Shown: positions 8,355 to 17,677, counted from the stretch's first letter. The stretch is 64,000 nucleotides of DNA from JBDSSS01 sp963764195 (GCA_963764195.1 CAVXRG010000001.1:124001-188000), one strand, 5' to 3'. The notes: generated by a model not told the origin, from the letters alone. Program-made: numbers and translations.

Positions 8355-9277
8355 CGGCCGCCAGCGTCGGGTCCACCAGACCCCCCTCGTCCGGGTCCAA
8401 GAACAACGTCTACGGTCGATCACTCGGGTGGCTGGTGGTCCCGGCGCTGGTCTTCTTCACCGCTTTCGGCGTGATCCCCCTGTTGGGGGTGCTGTTCCTC
8501 AGCTTCACCACGTGGAACGGCATCGGGGACGTCATCCCGTCGGGCCTCACCAGCTGGAAGTACACGCTGACCAATCCCGGTCTGCCGCACGCCCTGTGGG
8601 TCACCTTCCTCGTGATGGCCCTCTCGTGGCTCTTCCAGACGCCGATGAGCATCCTGCTCGGTGCCTTCCTCGCCGGGTCGCAGAAGTACCGTGCGTTCCT
8701 CTCGGTGCTCTACTTCATCCCGCTGCTGCTCAGCTCGGCGGCGATCGCGATCACCTTCAAGGCGCTGCTCGACCCCAACTTCGGGATCGGGACCGGGCTC
8801 GGGCTGCCGTTCCTGTCCCAGGACTGGCTCGGCAAGCCCAACCTCGCGCTCGGCGTCGTCATCTTCGTCGTGTCGTGGCAGTTCATCCCGTTCCACTCCC
8901 TCATCTACCAGGGCGCGATCCGGCAGATCCCGACCTCGATGTACGAGGCGGCCCAGATCGACGGCGCCGGCCGGATGCGGCAGTTCTTCTCGATCACCCT
9001 GCCGCAGCTGAAGAACACGGTGATCACGAGCTCGACCCTGATGGTCGTCGGTTCGCTGACCTTCTTCGACCTCATCTACGTGCTCACGGCCGGCGGGCCG
9101 GGTGACGCGACCCGGGTGCTCGCGCTCGACATGTACAAGACGGGCTTCCAGGCCAACCTGATGGGTCCGGCCAGCGCCATCGCGGTCATCCTCGTCCTCG
9201 TCGGTCTCGCCCTCGCCCTCTTCTTCCGCAAGCTCGGCGGCGGCGACGAGACCGCCAGCCAGCTCGAGGGGGCCTGA
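8351..9277 (+). CDS. Sugar ABC transporter permease (first, MalF/UgpA type)
   Basis: Integral membrane permease of 308 residues with about six transmembrane helices. The cytoplasmic EAA loop reads EAAQIDGAGRMRQFFSITLP, the site that docks the ATPase. GTG at 8351 overlaps the stop of the binding-protein gene, giving translational coupling. It pairs with the following permease to form the channel. No ATP-binding subunit is encoded beside it, so a shared MsmK/UgpC-type ATPase from elsewhere in the genome is presumably used, as is common for this transporter class. Confidence 0.92.
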   Translation: MTAASVGSTRPPSSGSKNNVYGRSLGWLVVPALVFFTAFGVIPLLGVLFLSFTTWNGIGDVIPSGLTSWKYTLTNPGLPHALWVTFLVMALSWLFQTPMSILLGAFLAGSQKYRAFLSVLYFIPLLLSSAAIAITFKALLDPNFGIGTGLGLPFLSQDWLGKPNLALGVVIFVVSWQFIPFHSLIYQGAIRQIPTSMYEAAQIDGAGRMRQFFSITLPQLKNTVITSSTLMVVGSLTFFDLIYVLTAGGPGDATRVLALDMYKTGFQANLMGPASAIAVILVLVGLALALFFRKLGGGDETASQLEGA

Positions 9278-9280
9278 GCC

Positions 9281-10129
9281 GTGGCCGACACCTCGCAGCA
9301 GACGACACGGATCCGCAACCGCAACTGGATCGGCGGGTCCCTCAGCTGGGTCTGGCTCTTCATCGTGATCCTGCCGGTCTACTGGATCGTCATCACGAGC
9401 ATCAAGAGCCAGTCCGAGTACTTCGTCACCAACCCGTTCGTCCCGTCGACCCAGCCGACGCTGGACGCCTACAAGCTCGTCATCGAGTCGGACTTCATCC
9501 GCTACTTCTTCAACAGCATGATCGTCACCCTCGGGGCCGTCATCCCGGCGGTGCTCGTCTCCTTCATGGCGGCGTTCGCGATCATCCGGAGCCGGCCCAA
9601 CTGGTTCCTCAAGCTGTCGAACTCGATCTTCCTGATGGGTCTGGCGATTCCGCTCCAGGCGACGATCATCCCCGTCTACCTGATCATCATCCGGCTCCAC
9701 CTCTACGACACCCTGCTCGCGCTGATCCTCCCGTCGATCGCCTTCGCGATCCCGCTGTCGGTGCTCGTGCTGTCGAACTTCATCCGCGACGTCCCGAACG
9801 AGCTGTTCGAGTCGATGCGGCTCGACGGGTGCAGCGAGTGGCAGACGTTGTGGAAGCTGGCCCTGCCGCTCACCCGGCCGGCGCTCGTGACCGTGACGAT
9901 CTACAACGCCCTCGGCATCTGGAACGGCTTCCTGCTGCCGCTGGTCCTCACCCAGAGCCCGGACCTGAGGGTCCTGCCCCTGGCGTTGTGGACCTTCCAG
10001 GGCCAGTACGGCATCAACGTCCCGGCGATCCTCGCCGCGGTGCTGCTGACGGCCGTGCCCATCCTCGCGCTCTACATCATCGGCCGCCGCCAGCTGATCA
10101 GCGGCCTCACGGCGGGCTTCACCAAGTAG
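9281..10129 (+). CDS. Sugar ABC transporter permease (second, MalG/UgpE type)
   Basis: Second membrane subunit, 282 residues, about six transmembrane helices, with the EAA-like loop ESMRLDGCSEWQTLWKLALP. It starts with GTG at 9281, three bases after the previous stop, and is the last gene of the binding protein-permease-permease operon. A strong hairpin lies 28 bp beyond its stop. Together with the GH3 enzyme and LacI regulator across the control region it forms a glycoside uptake and cleavage locus. Confidence 0.92.
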   Translation: MADTSQQTTRIRNRNWIGGSLSWVWLFIVILPVYWIVITSIKSQSEYFVTNPFVPSTQPTLDAYKLVIESDFIRYFFNSMIVTLGAVIPAVLVSFMAAFAIIRSRPNWFLKLSNSIFLMGLAIPLQATIIPVYLIIIRLHLYDTLLALILPSIAFAIPLSVLVLSNFIRDVPNELFESMRLDGCSEWQTLWKLALPLTRPALVTVTIYNALGIWNGFLLPLVLTQSPDLRVLPLALWTFQGQYGINVPAILAAVLLTAVPILALYIIGRRQLISGLTAGFTK

Positions 10130-10157
10130 CCGCCCGCCCGCAGGAGACACGAGACAG

Positions 10158-10189
10158 GTGATGCCGGGGGCGAAGGCCCCCGGCATCAC
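10158..10189. terminator. Strong hairpin between the ABC operon and the sugar kinase
   Basis: Perfect 14-bp stem (GTGATGCCGGGGGC, 10158-10171) with loop GAAG and complementary arm 10176-10189. It lies between convergent genes, so it can terminate both. There is no U-tract, which is normal for high-GC actinobacteria. The same hairpin, longer, recurs at 13004-13049. Confidence 0.8.
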
Positions 10190-10199
10190 GTGCACGCGG

Positions 10200-11738
10200 C
10201 TAGTGTTCCCCCTGCCCGGCGCCAGGGATGGCCCGGGCCAGCCCGGCAAACGCCTCCCGCAGGCTCGGGTACAGCTCGTGGTAGACGGCGTAGAGCCGGT
10301 CGTAGGTGGCGGAGACGCTCGCGTCGGGCAGGGCGTCGTCGCCCGGGGGCGTCGGCCACGTCGGCTCGCCCGGCCGGCCCGCGAGGTGGGCGAAAGCGAG
10401 AGCGCCGGCGCCGGCGGCGCTGACCTCGGCCGCCGAGCAGACCTGGACCGTGCGCTGCGTGACGTCGGCGACGATGCGGGTCCACAGCGGGCTGCGCGCG
10501 CCGCCCCCGACGGCCCGGATGACGGCCAGCCGCGTCCCGGTGACCTCCTCGAGACGGCCGAGATGGAGTCGGAGCTCGAAGGCGACACCCTCCAGGATCG
10601 AGCGGTACAGGTGCGCCCGGGTGTGCCGCCCGTGCCACCCGACGACCGCGCCCCGCGCGAGCGGGTCCCAGTACGGCGTCTGTGCGGCGTTCCAGTACGG
10701 CAGCGTGACCAGGCCCTCGCAGCCGACCGGCACGGCGCTCGCGGCCTCCTCGAACCAGGCGAGCTGGGCTGCCTCGTCGGCGCCGGCGGCGCCGGCGGCA
10801 CCGTCCGCGTCGGACGTGCCGAACTCACGCCGACACCAGCCCGCCAGATACGCAGCCGCGTTCAGGACCGTCTCGAGCGTGTACGTCCCGGGGACCATGC
10901 CCTCGAGAGTGCGAAACCCGGGGTCCCACACGTAGTCGTCCGCGCGCACACCGAGCACCATCGAGGTGCCGAGGTTGAGGTAGGCCACGCCCGGCTCGTC
11001 CGCTCCCAGGGCGAGACCCGCCGACTGGCCGTCACCCAGCCCCGCGACGAGGGGGACGGGACCCGGCAGCCCGACGTCCGCGGCGATCCTGGCCGTCAGG
11101 AGGCCGAGTGAGTGTCCGGCCGGGACCAGCGCGGGCAGTTGCTCGACGCGCACGCCCGCGAGCCGTACCAGCTCCGGGGACCACTCCCGGCGCTGCAGGT
11201 CGAGCAGGCCGAGCGTGTCGGCGGACGCGTGGCTCGTCGCCCACCGCCCGGTCATCTTCAAGGACAGGTACGCCTGGACGTCGCCCACCCGCGCGGCGCG
11301 TTCCAGGACGTTCGGCTCGTGTCGCGCCAGCCAGGCGAGCTTGTAGATCGCAGGCGTCGTGTCCGGCGGTTTGCCGGACACCTCGTGCACCCGCGCGGTC
11401 CCCAGCGTCGAGATCTCGTCCTGGGCGCGCCCGTCGAGCCACAGGATCGCCGGGCGCAGGGGATCGCCGTCGTCGTCGAGGCACACGAACGACTCGCGCT
11501 GGTTGGTCAGCCCGATGGCACCGATACGCGCGCCATCGACCTGGGAGATCGCCCCGACCAGGGCGGCCCGGGTGGCCGACCACCAGGCGTTCGCGTCCTG
11601 CTCGTGGGAGGCGGGGCGCGGCTGGCTGGTGGCCAGGGCATGGGAGGCCTGCGCGAGCACGCGACCGTCATGGTCCAGGACGACGGCCTTGGCCGCGGTG
11701 GTCGAGCAGTCGATCGCAACGACCAAGTCAGGGGTCAC
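10200..11738 (-). CDS. FGGY-family carbohydrate kinase (xylulokinase-like)
   Basis: ATP-dependent kinase of 512 residues, phosphorylating a ketose or polyol. The N-terminal ATPase signature VVAIDCSTTAAKAVVLDHDG and the C-terminal FGGY element (IRAVGGGARSPLWTRIVADV) are both present, with typical GLGDGQSAGLALG between them. GTG at 11738 overlaps the stop codon of the polyol dehydrogenase (GTGA), so the two are translated together. That pairing suggests oxidation of a polyol to a ketose, then phosphorylation to feed the pentose phosphate pathway or glycolysis. Xylulose is the likeliest ketose but ribulose or another cannot be excluded. Confidence 0.85.
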   Translation of the reverse strand: MTPDLVVAIDCSTTAAKAVVLDHDGRVLAQASHALATSQPRPASHEQDANAWWSATRAALVGAISQVDGARIGAIGLTNQRESFVCLDDDGDPLRPAILWLDGRAQDEISTLGTARVHEVSGKPPDTTPAIYKLAWLARHEPNVLERAARVGDVQAYLSLKMTGRWATSHASADTLGLLDLQRREWSPELVRLAGVRVEQLPALVPAGHSLGLLTARIAADVGLPGPVPLVAGLGDGQSAGLALGADEPGVAYLNLGTSMVLGVRADDYVWDPGFRTLEGMVPGTYTLETVLNAAAYLAGWCRREFGTSDADGAAGAAGADEAAQLAWFEEAASAVPVGCEGLVTLPYWNAAQTPYWDPLARGAVVGWHGRHTRAHLYRSILEGVAFELRLHLGRLEEVTGTRLAVIRAVGGGARSPLWTRIVADVTQRTVQVCSAAEVSAAGAGALAFAHLAGRPGEPTWPTPPGDDALPDASVSATYDRLYAVYHELYPSLREAFAGLARAIPGAGQGEH

Positions 11739-12805
11739 GGCTGACTCGCTGCGGGGATCGTTGCCGACGGTGTCACGACCACCTTGAGGCCGCGGCGTTC
11801 CTCCGCGGTGACGAACGCCTCGGCCGCCCGCTCGAGCGGGTAGGTGTGCGAGACGACGGACGCGACGTCCACGACCCCCCGTTCGACGAGCCCGGTGCTG
11901 CGCCGGTACATCTCCTTCATCCGTCGTGTCAGCTTGAGCGTCAGGCCCTTGCGGCGCGCCACGGACGCGGGGAACGCCGTCGAGTCGTCCCCGGGGATGC
12001 CGACGAGCACCACGACGCCGCCTGGCCGGGCGGCCTCGATGCTGATGGCGACCGCGTCGTCGTTGCCCGCGACCTCCAGCACCAGCCCGGCGCCGCGACC
12101 GAGGGTGGCGTCGAGCAGTGCCTCGGCGATGCCGGCGCCGGGGGCGAGGACGACGTCGGCGCCGAGCCGGGCGGCAGCCTCGCGCCGGTGGGCCAACGGC
12201 TCGACCGCGACGACCCGTGCGGCGCCGGCCGCACGGGCAAGCTGCACTGCACACAGCCCGATCGGGCCGCAGCCCACCACGACGATCGTCTCGCCGAGGC
12301 GTGGTCGGCCCAGGTCCATCGCGTGCAGCGCCACTCCGAGGGGTTCGAGCATCGCGCCGTCGGGGTCGCTGAGGGTGTCGGGCAGCGGGTGCAGGAGGTC
12401 GTCGGGCCAGACGAGCAGCTCCTGCAGGCCGCCATCGGTCGCACTGTGGCCCGCAAACCGCACCGACGGGCAGAGGTTCCGGTTGCCCTCGAGGCACAGC
12501 TCGCACCGCCCACAGGGCCACGACGGGTCGACGGCGACGCGCCGACCGGTGAGCGGACCGTGCACGACGACGCCCGCGATCTCGTGGCCGAGCACCAGCG
12601 GGTGGGTCAGCCCGGCGTCGCCGATGCCGCCGTCGGTGAACCAGTGCAGGTCGGAGCCGCACAACCCGACGGCGGTCACGCGCACCAGGCTCGTCCCGGG
12701 TCCGGCCACCGGCGCGGGCCGTCGCTCCACCCTCAGGTCACCGATGCCGTGCAGGCGTGCGACCGCGACGGTGCGGTCGGTGGTCGTGCTGTCGATGCTG
12801 GTCAT
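11735..12805 (-). CDS. Zinc-dependent polyol (sorbitol/xylitol-type) dehydrogenase
   Basis: Medium-chain alcohol dehydrogenase, 356 residues, NAD(P)-dependent. Catalytic zinc ligands are visible in GLCGSDLHWF and LGHE; the structural zinc site is CGRCELCLEGNRNLC; the nucleotide-binding Rossmann turn is VVGCGPIGLCAVQLA. ATG at 12805 has AGGA upstream; a longer frame would run back through the hairpin at 13004-13049 and is not credible. It leads the two-gene operon with the FGGY kinase, which argues for a polyol substrate over threonine. The 198 bp upstream, 12806-13003, should hold the promoter, but I could not identify one with confidence. Confidence 0.88.
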   Translation of the reverse strand: MTSIDSTTTDRTVAVARLHGIGDLRVERRPAPVAGPGTSLVRVTAVGLCGSDLHWFTDGGIGDAGLTHPLVLGHEIAGVVVHGPLTGRRVAVDPSWPCGRCELCLEGNRNLCPSVRFAGHSATDGGLQELLVWPDDLLHPLPDTLSDPDGAMLEPLGVALHAMDLGRPRLGETIVVVGCGPIGLCAVQLARAAGAARVVAVEPLAHRREAAARLGADVVLAPGAGIAEALLDATLGRGAGLVLEVAGNDDAVAISIEAARPGGVVVLVGIPGDDSTAFPASVARRKGLTLKLTRRMKEMYRRSTGLVERGVVDVASVVSHTYPLERAAEAFVTAEERRGLKVVVTPSATIPAASQP

Positions 12806-13003
12806 GGTTGGGTCCTCGCTGTCGCGGACGGTGTCTCGGATTCGTGGGGGCGCGGACTGCCCGCCGAGCAGGTCGGCGAGCGCCGGGTTGCCGGACAGGG
12901 AGGCGTCGGTTGACGATCCCCACCCTAGGTGACCCGCTGAATCGGCATCAGGACCAGCACATCTCGGAGCTTTGTCCGGCGCGTGAGGAGCCCGACGCAC
13001 GCA

Positions 13004-13049
13004 GAGACAGGTGATGCCGGGGGCGGAGGCCCCCGGCATCACCTGTCTC
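13004..13049. terminator. 21-bp perfect hairpin, near copy of the one at 10158
   Basis: Left arm 13004-13024 (GAGACAGGTGATGCCGGGGGC), loop GGAG, right arm 13029-13049, no mismatch. The block from GAGACAG through GGCATCAC matches the hairpin region near 10151 except for one loop base. It lies 25 bp past the dctA stop codon, so it probably ends dctA transcription. It also marks the upstream edge of the dehydrogenase-kinase operon. Confidence 0.8.
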
Positions 13050-13073
13050 CGTGTGGAGTGGTCGGCGTCGCCC

Positions 13074-14492
13074 TCAGCGGGTCCGGACGGCGTATGCCGC
13101 TGAGCGGTCGTCCACGACGGGAGTGGCCCCGGCGCCGAAGTCGTCCGTCGTGCCGTGCTGCTCCTCGTCGACCATCCGGGACTCGTCGAAGGGCCGGTGG
13201 CCGGCGAGCACGGCGTCGGTCTGGGCGCGGTCGATCTCGCCGACCCAGGTGCCGATGAGGACGGTCGCGATGGCGTTGCCGGCGAAGTTCGTCAGGGCCC
13301 GCGCCTCGCTCATCAGCCGGTCGATGCCGACGATGAAGCCGACGCCGTCGACGAGGTCGGGTCGGTGCGACTGGAGCCCACCGGCCAGGGTGGCGAGGCC
13401 TGCCCCGGTCACGCCCGCGGCGCCCTTGCTCGCGATGATCATGAAGACGAGCAGGGAGACCTGCTGCCCGATCGAGAAGGGCTTGTTCATCGCCTCGGCG
13501 ATGAACAGGCTCGCCATCGTCAGGTAGATCGCGGTGCCGTCGAGGTTGAAGGAGTAACCGGTCGGCACGGTGATGCCGACGACCGGGCGGGAGACGCCGA
13601 GGTGCTCCATCTTGGCGATGAGGCGCGGCAGGGCCGACTCGGAGGACGAGGTCGACAGGATGAGCAGGAACTCCCGGCCGAGGTACCTCAGCAGCGAGAA
13701 GACGTTGATCCCGGTGACCATCTTGAGGATCGAGCCGAGGAAGCCGAAGACGAAGATCGCGCACGTCGCATAGAAGGCGATCATCAGCAGGCCGAGGCTC
13801 TTGAGGGCCCCGAGGCCGGTCGAGCCGACGACGGCGGCCATCGCCCCGAACGCACCGACGGGTGCGACCCACATGATCATCGCCATCAGGCGGAAGACGA
13901 GGCGCTCGAGGTGCTTGATGCCGCCGAGGATCGGCTCCCCCATCCGGCCCATCTTCTGCAGGGCGAAGCCGACGAGGATGGCGACGAGGAGGGCCTGGAG
14001 CACCGAGCCGGACGTCAGGGCCGACAGCAGGGTGTCGGGGATGAGGCCGAGCAGGAAGTCGACCGTCGTGCCGGCCTCGGCCGAGACCTGCTTCTGGCCG
14101 CTCGCGGCGAGCTCGGTCGTGAGGTTGAGCCCGGCGCCAGGCTTGATGATGTTGCCGACGACGAGACCGATGCCGAGAGCGACGGTCGACATCGTGACGA
14201 AGTAGCCGAGGGCGAGCCCGCCGACCTTGCCGACCTGGGCCGCCCGACGGACCGAGCCGATCCCGAGGACGATCGTGCAGAAGATGATCGGCGTGATCAT
14301 CATCTTGATGAGGTTGACGAAGCCGGTGCCCAGCGGCTTGAGGCTCTTGCCGAACTCGGGGAACAACCACCCCACGAGGATGCCGGCCACCATCGCGGCG
14401 ATGACGCCGAGGTAGAGGTAGTGGGTCTTGTCGCGGGGGCGTGACGACGCCGGTTTCGGCGTGTCGACGGCGTTGTCGGCGATGCTGCTCAC
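13074..14492 (-). CDS. dctA: C4-dicarboxylate:cation symporter, DctA type
   Basis: Secondary transporter of the DAACS family, 472 residues, importing succinate, fumarate or malate with protons or sodium. Family landmarks seen are the serine-rich loop LSTSSSESALPR, the following YSFNLDGTAIYLTMASLF, and GAAGVTGAGLATLAG. GTG at 14492 was chosen because GGAGGT lies just upstream; an ATG at 14504 overlaps that ribosome site and is less likely. The gene diverges from a DcuS/CitA-type sensor kinase and its response regulator, the standard arrangement for dicarboxylate-induced dctA. Glutamate transport (GltP) is an alternative, made less likely by that neighbour pair. Confidence 0.88.
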   Translation of the reverse strand: MSSIADNAVDTPKPASSRPRDKTHYLYLGVIAAMVAGILVGWLFPEFGKSLKPLGTGFVNLIKMMITPIIFCTIVLGIGSVRRAAQVGKVGGLALGYFVTMSTVALGIGLVVGNIIKPGAGLNLTTELAASGQKQVSAEAGTTVDFLLGLIPDTLLSALTSGSVLQALLVAILVGFALQKMGRMGEPILGGIKHLERLVFRLMAMIMWVAPVGAFGAMAAVVGSTGLGALKSLGLLMIAFYATCAIFVFGFLGSILKMVTGINVFSLLRYLGREFLLILSTSSSESALPRLIAKMEHLGVSRPVVGITVPTGYSFNLDGTAIYLTMASLFIAEAMNKPFSIGQQVSLLVFMIIASKGAAGVTGAGLATLAGGLQSHRPDLVDGVGFIVGIDRLMSEARALTNFAGNAIATVLIGTWVGEIDRAQTDAVLAGHRPFDESRMVDEEQHGTTDDFGAGATPVVDDRSAAYAVRTR

Positions 14493-14606
14493 GGTGACCT
14501 CCATGGTCGTCGTCCGGGGAACGGCCCCGGTGGATGGGCTCAGCGTGGCCCGGGCGGTGACTAGGGTCACGGTTGTGTTCATTGAGTTCTCGGCGAGGAG
14601 TCCGTC
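14493..14606. promoter_or_regulatory. Divergent dctA / sensor kinase control region
   Basis: 114 bp between the two starts. An inverted repeat GTGAC-TAGG-GTCAC lies at 14557-14570 and is a candidate site for the downstream response regulator. No convincing -35/-10 pair was recognised. Confidence 0.35.
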
Positions 14607-16256
14607 GTGACCACGGCCCCGCCGTCCCGCCTGCGCCGGGCGCTCTCGTCCCCGACCGGGTGGAGCGTCGCCCGGCAGACCTTCGCACTGCAGGTCGTCG
14701 TCGCCGTGCTCGTCGTCGTCGCCGGTCTCGTCGGGGCCTACGCCCAGGCGCAGCGCGGTGCGGACCGGGAGGCGGTCGCGAAGGCGCTGGCCGTCGCCGA
14801 GACGGTGGCCGCGACCCCGGCCGTCGTCGCCGGCGTCCAGGGGCCCGACCCGGCCACGACGCTCGCGCCCTACGCCGAGCGGGTCCGGGTCGACTCCGGG
14901 ACGGACTTCGTCGTCATCATGAGCCCGTCCGGCGTGCGCTACAGCCACCCCGACCCGGACCAGATCGGGCGGACCTTCATCGGCCACATCGACGCCGCGC
15001 TCGCCGGGGGGATCGTCACCGAGGACTACACCGGCACGCTCGGTCCGTCGTCCCGGGTCGTCGTGCCGGTCGAGGACGGCGCCCGGGTCGTCGGTCTCGT
15101 CTCCGTCGGCATCCGCACGGCCACCGTGGGCGAGCGGGTGCAGGGGCAGCTCCCGGGCCTGCTGCTCGCGGGCCTCGTCGCCGCCGTGCTCTCCGGCCTC
15201 GGCACCGCTCTCGTCGCCCGTCGGATCCGGCGCCAGACGCACGGGCTGGGCGAGGCGCAGCTGCGGGAGATGTACGAGTACTACGACGCGGTGCTGCACG
15301 CGGTCTCCGAGGGCCTCGTCATCACCGACCTCGACGGGCGGCTGCGGATCGTCAACGACGAGGCGGTCCGACTGCTCGACCTGCCGCCCGACGCGGTCGG
15401 CCGTCCAGTGGCGGGTCTCGGCCTCGGACCGGCCCTCGTCGGGGCGCTGACCGACGGGGCGGTGCACGAGGACGAGCTGCACGTCACCGCGGCCCGGGTC
15501 CTCGTGCTCAACACCGGCCCGGCGGAGTGGGGCGGCCGGGCGCTCGGCCACGTCGCCACGGTCCGGGACCGGACCGACCTCGAGGCCCTCACCGGCGAGC
15601 TCGACTCGGCCCGCGGTCTCACCGAGGCCCTGCGCTCCCAGGCGCACGAGTCGGCCAACCGCCTGCACACCATCGTCAGCCTGATCGAGCTCGGTCACAC
15701 CGAGCGCGCCCTCGACTTCGCGACCGACGAGCTCGAGGTGAGCCAGCTGCTCACCGACCGCATCCTCGGCTCGGTCGAGGAGCCGGCCCTCACCGCGCTG
15801 CTGCTCGGCAAGGCCGCCGAGGCGAGCGAGCGCGGCATCGACTTCGTCATCGCCGAGGGGTCCCGCTGGCCCCGGGACGTCGCCCCGACGCGGGACGTCG
15901 TCACCATCGTCGGCAACCTCGTCGACAACGCCCTCGACGCCGTCAGCGACGTGGCCACGCCGGCTGCCCGTCGGGTCGGGGTCGACGCCCGTGTCGAGAC
16001 GGATGCCGCCGACGGGCGCACGTATGCCGCTCTCACCGTCTCCGACTCCGGACCGGGCCTGCCGCCGGGCGCGGTCGAGGACGCCTTCCGGCGGGGGTGG
16101 TCGACGAAGTCCGAGGGCAGTGCCGGGCGCCGCGGGATCGGGCTCGCGCTCGTGGCCCAGTCCGTCGACCGTCTGGGCGGCACCCTCGCGGTGAGCGGGC
16201 CGCCCGGGGCCACGTTCGTCGTGCGCCTGCCCGTCCTGGCGGGGGCGGACGCATGA
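14607..16256 (+). CDS. Sensor histidine kinase, DcuS/CitA family
   Basis: Membrane sensor of 549 residues. TM1 is about 25-47, then an extracytoplasmic PAS-like sensor domain (about 48-182), TM2 183-205, a cytoplasmic PAS domain (about 222-325), and a kinase core. The phosphoacceptor is His347 in QAHESANRLHTI, the form typical of citrate/dicarboxylate sensors. The ATPase domain shows NLVDNALDA, DSGPGLP and RRGIGLALV. Starts at GTG with GAGGAG upstream. Its stop overlaps the response regulator (ATGA). The neighbouring dctA implies that C4-dicarboxylates or a related acid are the signal. Confidence 0.9.
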   Translation: MTTAPPSRLRRALSSPTGWSVARQTFALQVVVAVLVVVAGLVGAYAQAQRGADREAVAKALAVAETVAATPAVVAGVQGPDPATTLAPYAERVRVDSGTDFVVIMSPSGVRYSHPDPDQIGRTFIGHIDAALAGGIVTEDYTGTLGPSSRVVVPVEDGARVVGLVSVGIRTATVGERVQGQLPGLLLAGLVAAVLSGLGTALVARRIRRQTHGLGEAQLREMYEYYDAVLHAVSEGLVITDLDGRLRIVNDEAVRLLDLPPDAVGRPVAGLGLGPALVGALTDGAVHEDELHVTAARVLVLNTGPAEWGGRALGHVATVRDRTDLEALTGELDSARGLTEALRSQAHESANRLHTIVSLIELGHTERALDFATDELEVSQLLTDRILGSVEEPALTALLLGKAAEASERGIDFVIAEGSRWPRDVAPTRDVVTIVGNLVDNALDAVSDVATPAARRVGVDARVETDAADGRTYAALTVSDSGPGLPPGAVEDAFRRGWSTKSEGSAGRRGIGLALVAQSVDRLGGTLAVSGPPGATFVVRLPVLAGADA

Positions 16257-16939
16257 CCGGCGACATCCTCAAGGTCCTCGTCGTCGAGGACGAGCCGATC
16301 GCGGCGGAGGCGCACACGGCATACGTCTCCCGGGTGCCCGGCTTCGAGGTGGTGGCGACGGTCGGAACCTCACGCGAGGCCTTGAAGTGCCTGCAGGACA
16401 GGGAAGTCGACGTCGTCCTGCTCGACATGAACCTCCCTGACCGGCACGGCCTCGACGTCGTGCGGGCCATGCGGTCGAGTGGGCACCGGGCCGACGTCAT
16501 CGCCGTCACCTCGGCCCGTGACCTCGAGGTCGTGCGGGCCGCGGTGTCGCTGGGGATCGTGCAGTACGTCCTCAAGCCCTTCGTCTTCGCGACCCTGCGC
16601 GAGCGCCTCGCTGCCTACCGCTCCTACCGCGAGCAGCTGTCCGCGGGCAGCGAGATCGGCACGCAGGCCGAGGTGGACGAGGTGTTCGCCGGGGCCCGGT
16701 CCGCCGCGGAGGTCCGGTTGCCCAAGGGGATGAGCGAGGAGCTGCTCACCCGGGTCTCCCGCACGCTGCGTGCCGGGGGGCACGGTCGTTCGGCCTCCGA
16801 GCTCGGCGAGGAGCTCGGGGTCTCGAGGGTCACGGCGCGTCGCTACGCGGAGTACCTCAGCGACGCACGGCTGGTCGTGCGACGCTCGCGGTATGCCGGA
16901 CCCGGCCGCCCCGAGGTCGAGTACCTCTGGTCCCGCTGA
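16253..16939 (+). CDS. Response regulator, CitB/DctR family
   Basis: DNA-binding response regulator, 228 residues. The receiver domain has the acidic pocket VVEDEP, the phosphorylated Asp58 in LLDMN, and Lys108 in LKPF. The C-terminal winged helix-turn-helix includes SASELGEELGVSRVTARRYA. It is coupled to the kinase by a 4-bp overlap and probably activates the divergent dctA when phosphorylated. Confidence 0.92.
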   Translation: MTGDILKVLVVEDEPIAAEAHTAYVSRVPGFEVVATVGTSREALKCLQDREVDVVLLDMNLPDRHGLDVVRAMRSSGHRADVIAVTSARDLEVVRAAVSLGIVQYVLKPFVFATLRERLAAYRSYREQLSAGSEIGTQAEVDEVFAGARSAAEVRLPKGMSEELLTRVSRTLRAGGHGRSASELGEELGVSRVTARRYAEYLSDARLVVRRSRYAGPGRPEVEYLWSR

Positions 16940-16974
16940 CCCCCGGTCGGGTCGCACTCCCGGAGGGGACGGGG

Positions 16975-17529
16975 TCAGGCCCGGCGGCCGAGGCGGGCGA
17001 GCACACGCTCCTGGCGGCCCGCGTCCGCGTCGACGTCGACGGCCGGCTTGCAGACGCCCTCTCCGTAGAGGTGCTCGCCGAAACCGTCAGCGGCCGCGTC
17101 GACGACGTCGAGCTCGGCGGGTGACAGCGTCTCGTCACGCCCGCCGGTCCGGGCGAGGTCCCAGCGGTGGACGATGAGGTCGAACCCGTAGAAGCGGGTG
17201 ATCGCCGCCCCGATCGTCGAGCGACCGAACATGCCCTCATACTCCTGCTCGGCGACCGCGGGGTCCGCGAGCGTCTCCCGCATCCGTGCGTCGTGGTCGT
17301 GCCACGAGCGCGCCGGGCTCGGTGCCGCGTGGCCGGTGGGGTCGCCGCCGCCCAGGTCGACGCCGTTGCGGGCGAGGAACTCACGCTGGGTGGTGATGAC
17401 GTGCTGGAGCACGTCCCGCCCGGTCCAGCCGTCGCACGGCGACGGCGCGTCCCAGTCAGCTGCTCCCAGCGCGTCGACGACCACCCCGAAGCGGTCGGCC
17501 AGCTGCGTGTAGTCCTCGAACGTCGTCAT
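16975..17529 (-). CDS. TIGR03086 / DinB-like metal-binding protein
   Basis: Protein of 184 residues of the actinobacterial TIGR03086 group, related to mycothiol-dependent maleylpyruvate isomerase and DinB-like four-helix proteins. The N-terminal signature SPCDGWTGRDVLQHV is clear, and DLIVHRWDLA holds the second conserved His. These positions normally form a metal site, so a thiol-dependent enzymatic role is likely but unproven. ATG at 17529 has GGGGGAG upstream. It stands alone, convergent with the response regulator. Confidence 0.8.
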   Translation of the reverse strand: MTTFEDYTQLADRFGVVVDALGAADWDAPSPCDGWTGRDVLQHVITTQREFLARNGVDLGGGDPTGHAAPSPARSWHDHDARMRETLADPAVAEQEYEGMFGRSTIGAAITRFYGFDLIVHRWDLARTGGRDETLSPAELDVVDAAADGFGEHLYGEGVCKPAVDVDADAGRQERVLARLGRRA

Positions 17530-17677
17530 GTCTCCCCCGTCACGGGCGGTGCTTCTCGGGTGCTGCTCGGATGACGCCCACGCTAGGACGCGCGGACCCC
17601 GCCGTCTTGATAATTCCCGACACCTGGGGCCGGTGCGAGACGTGCCGTTCGGGACGTCGGTGGCCCCGTTCGACGAG

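Noticed and set aside
11735..13042. Longer start for the polyol dehydrogenase (frame begins inside the hairpin)
   Set aside because: The extra 79 residues are unlike the family and derive from the hairpin; ATG 12805 has a ribosome site and the normal N-terminus.
10151..13049. Hairpins as terminal inverted repeats of a transposon
   Set aside because: Each hairpin is itself a palindrome, no transposase lies between them and no target duplication was seen; terminator copies are the simpler reading.
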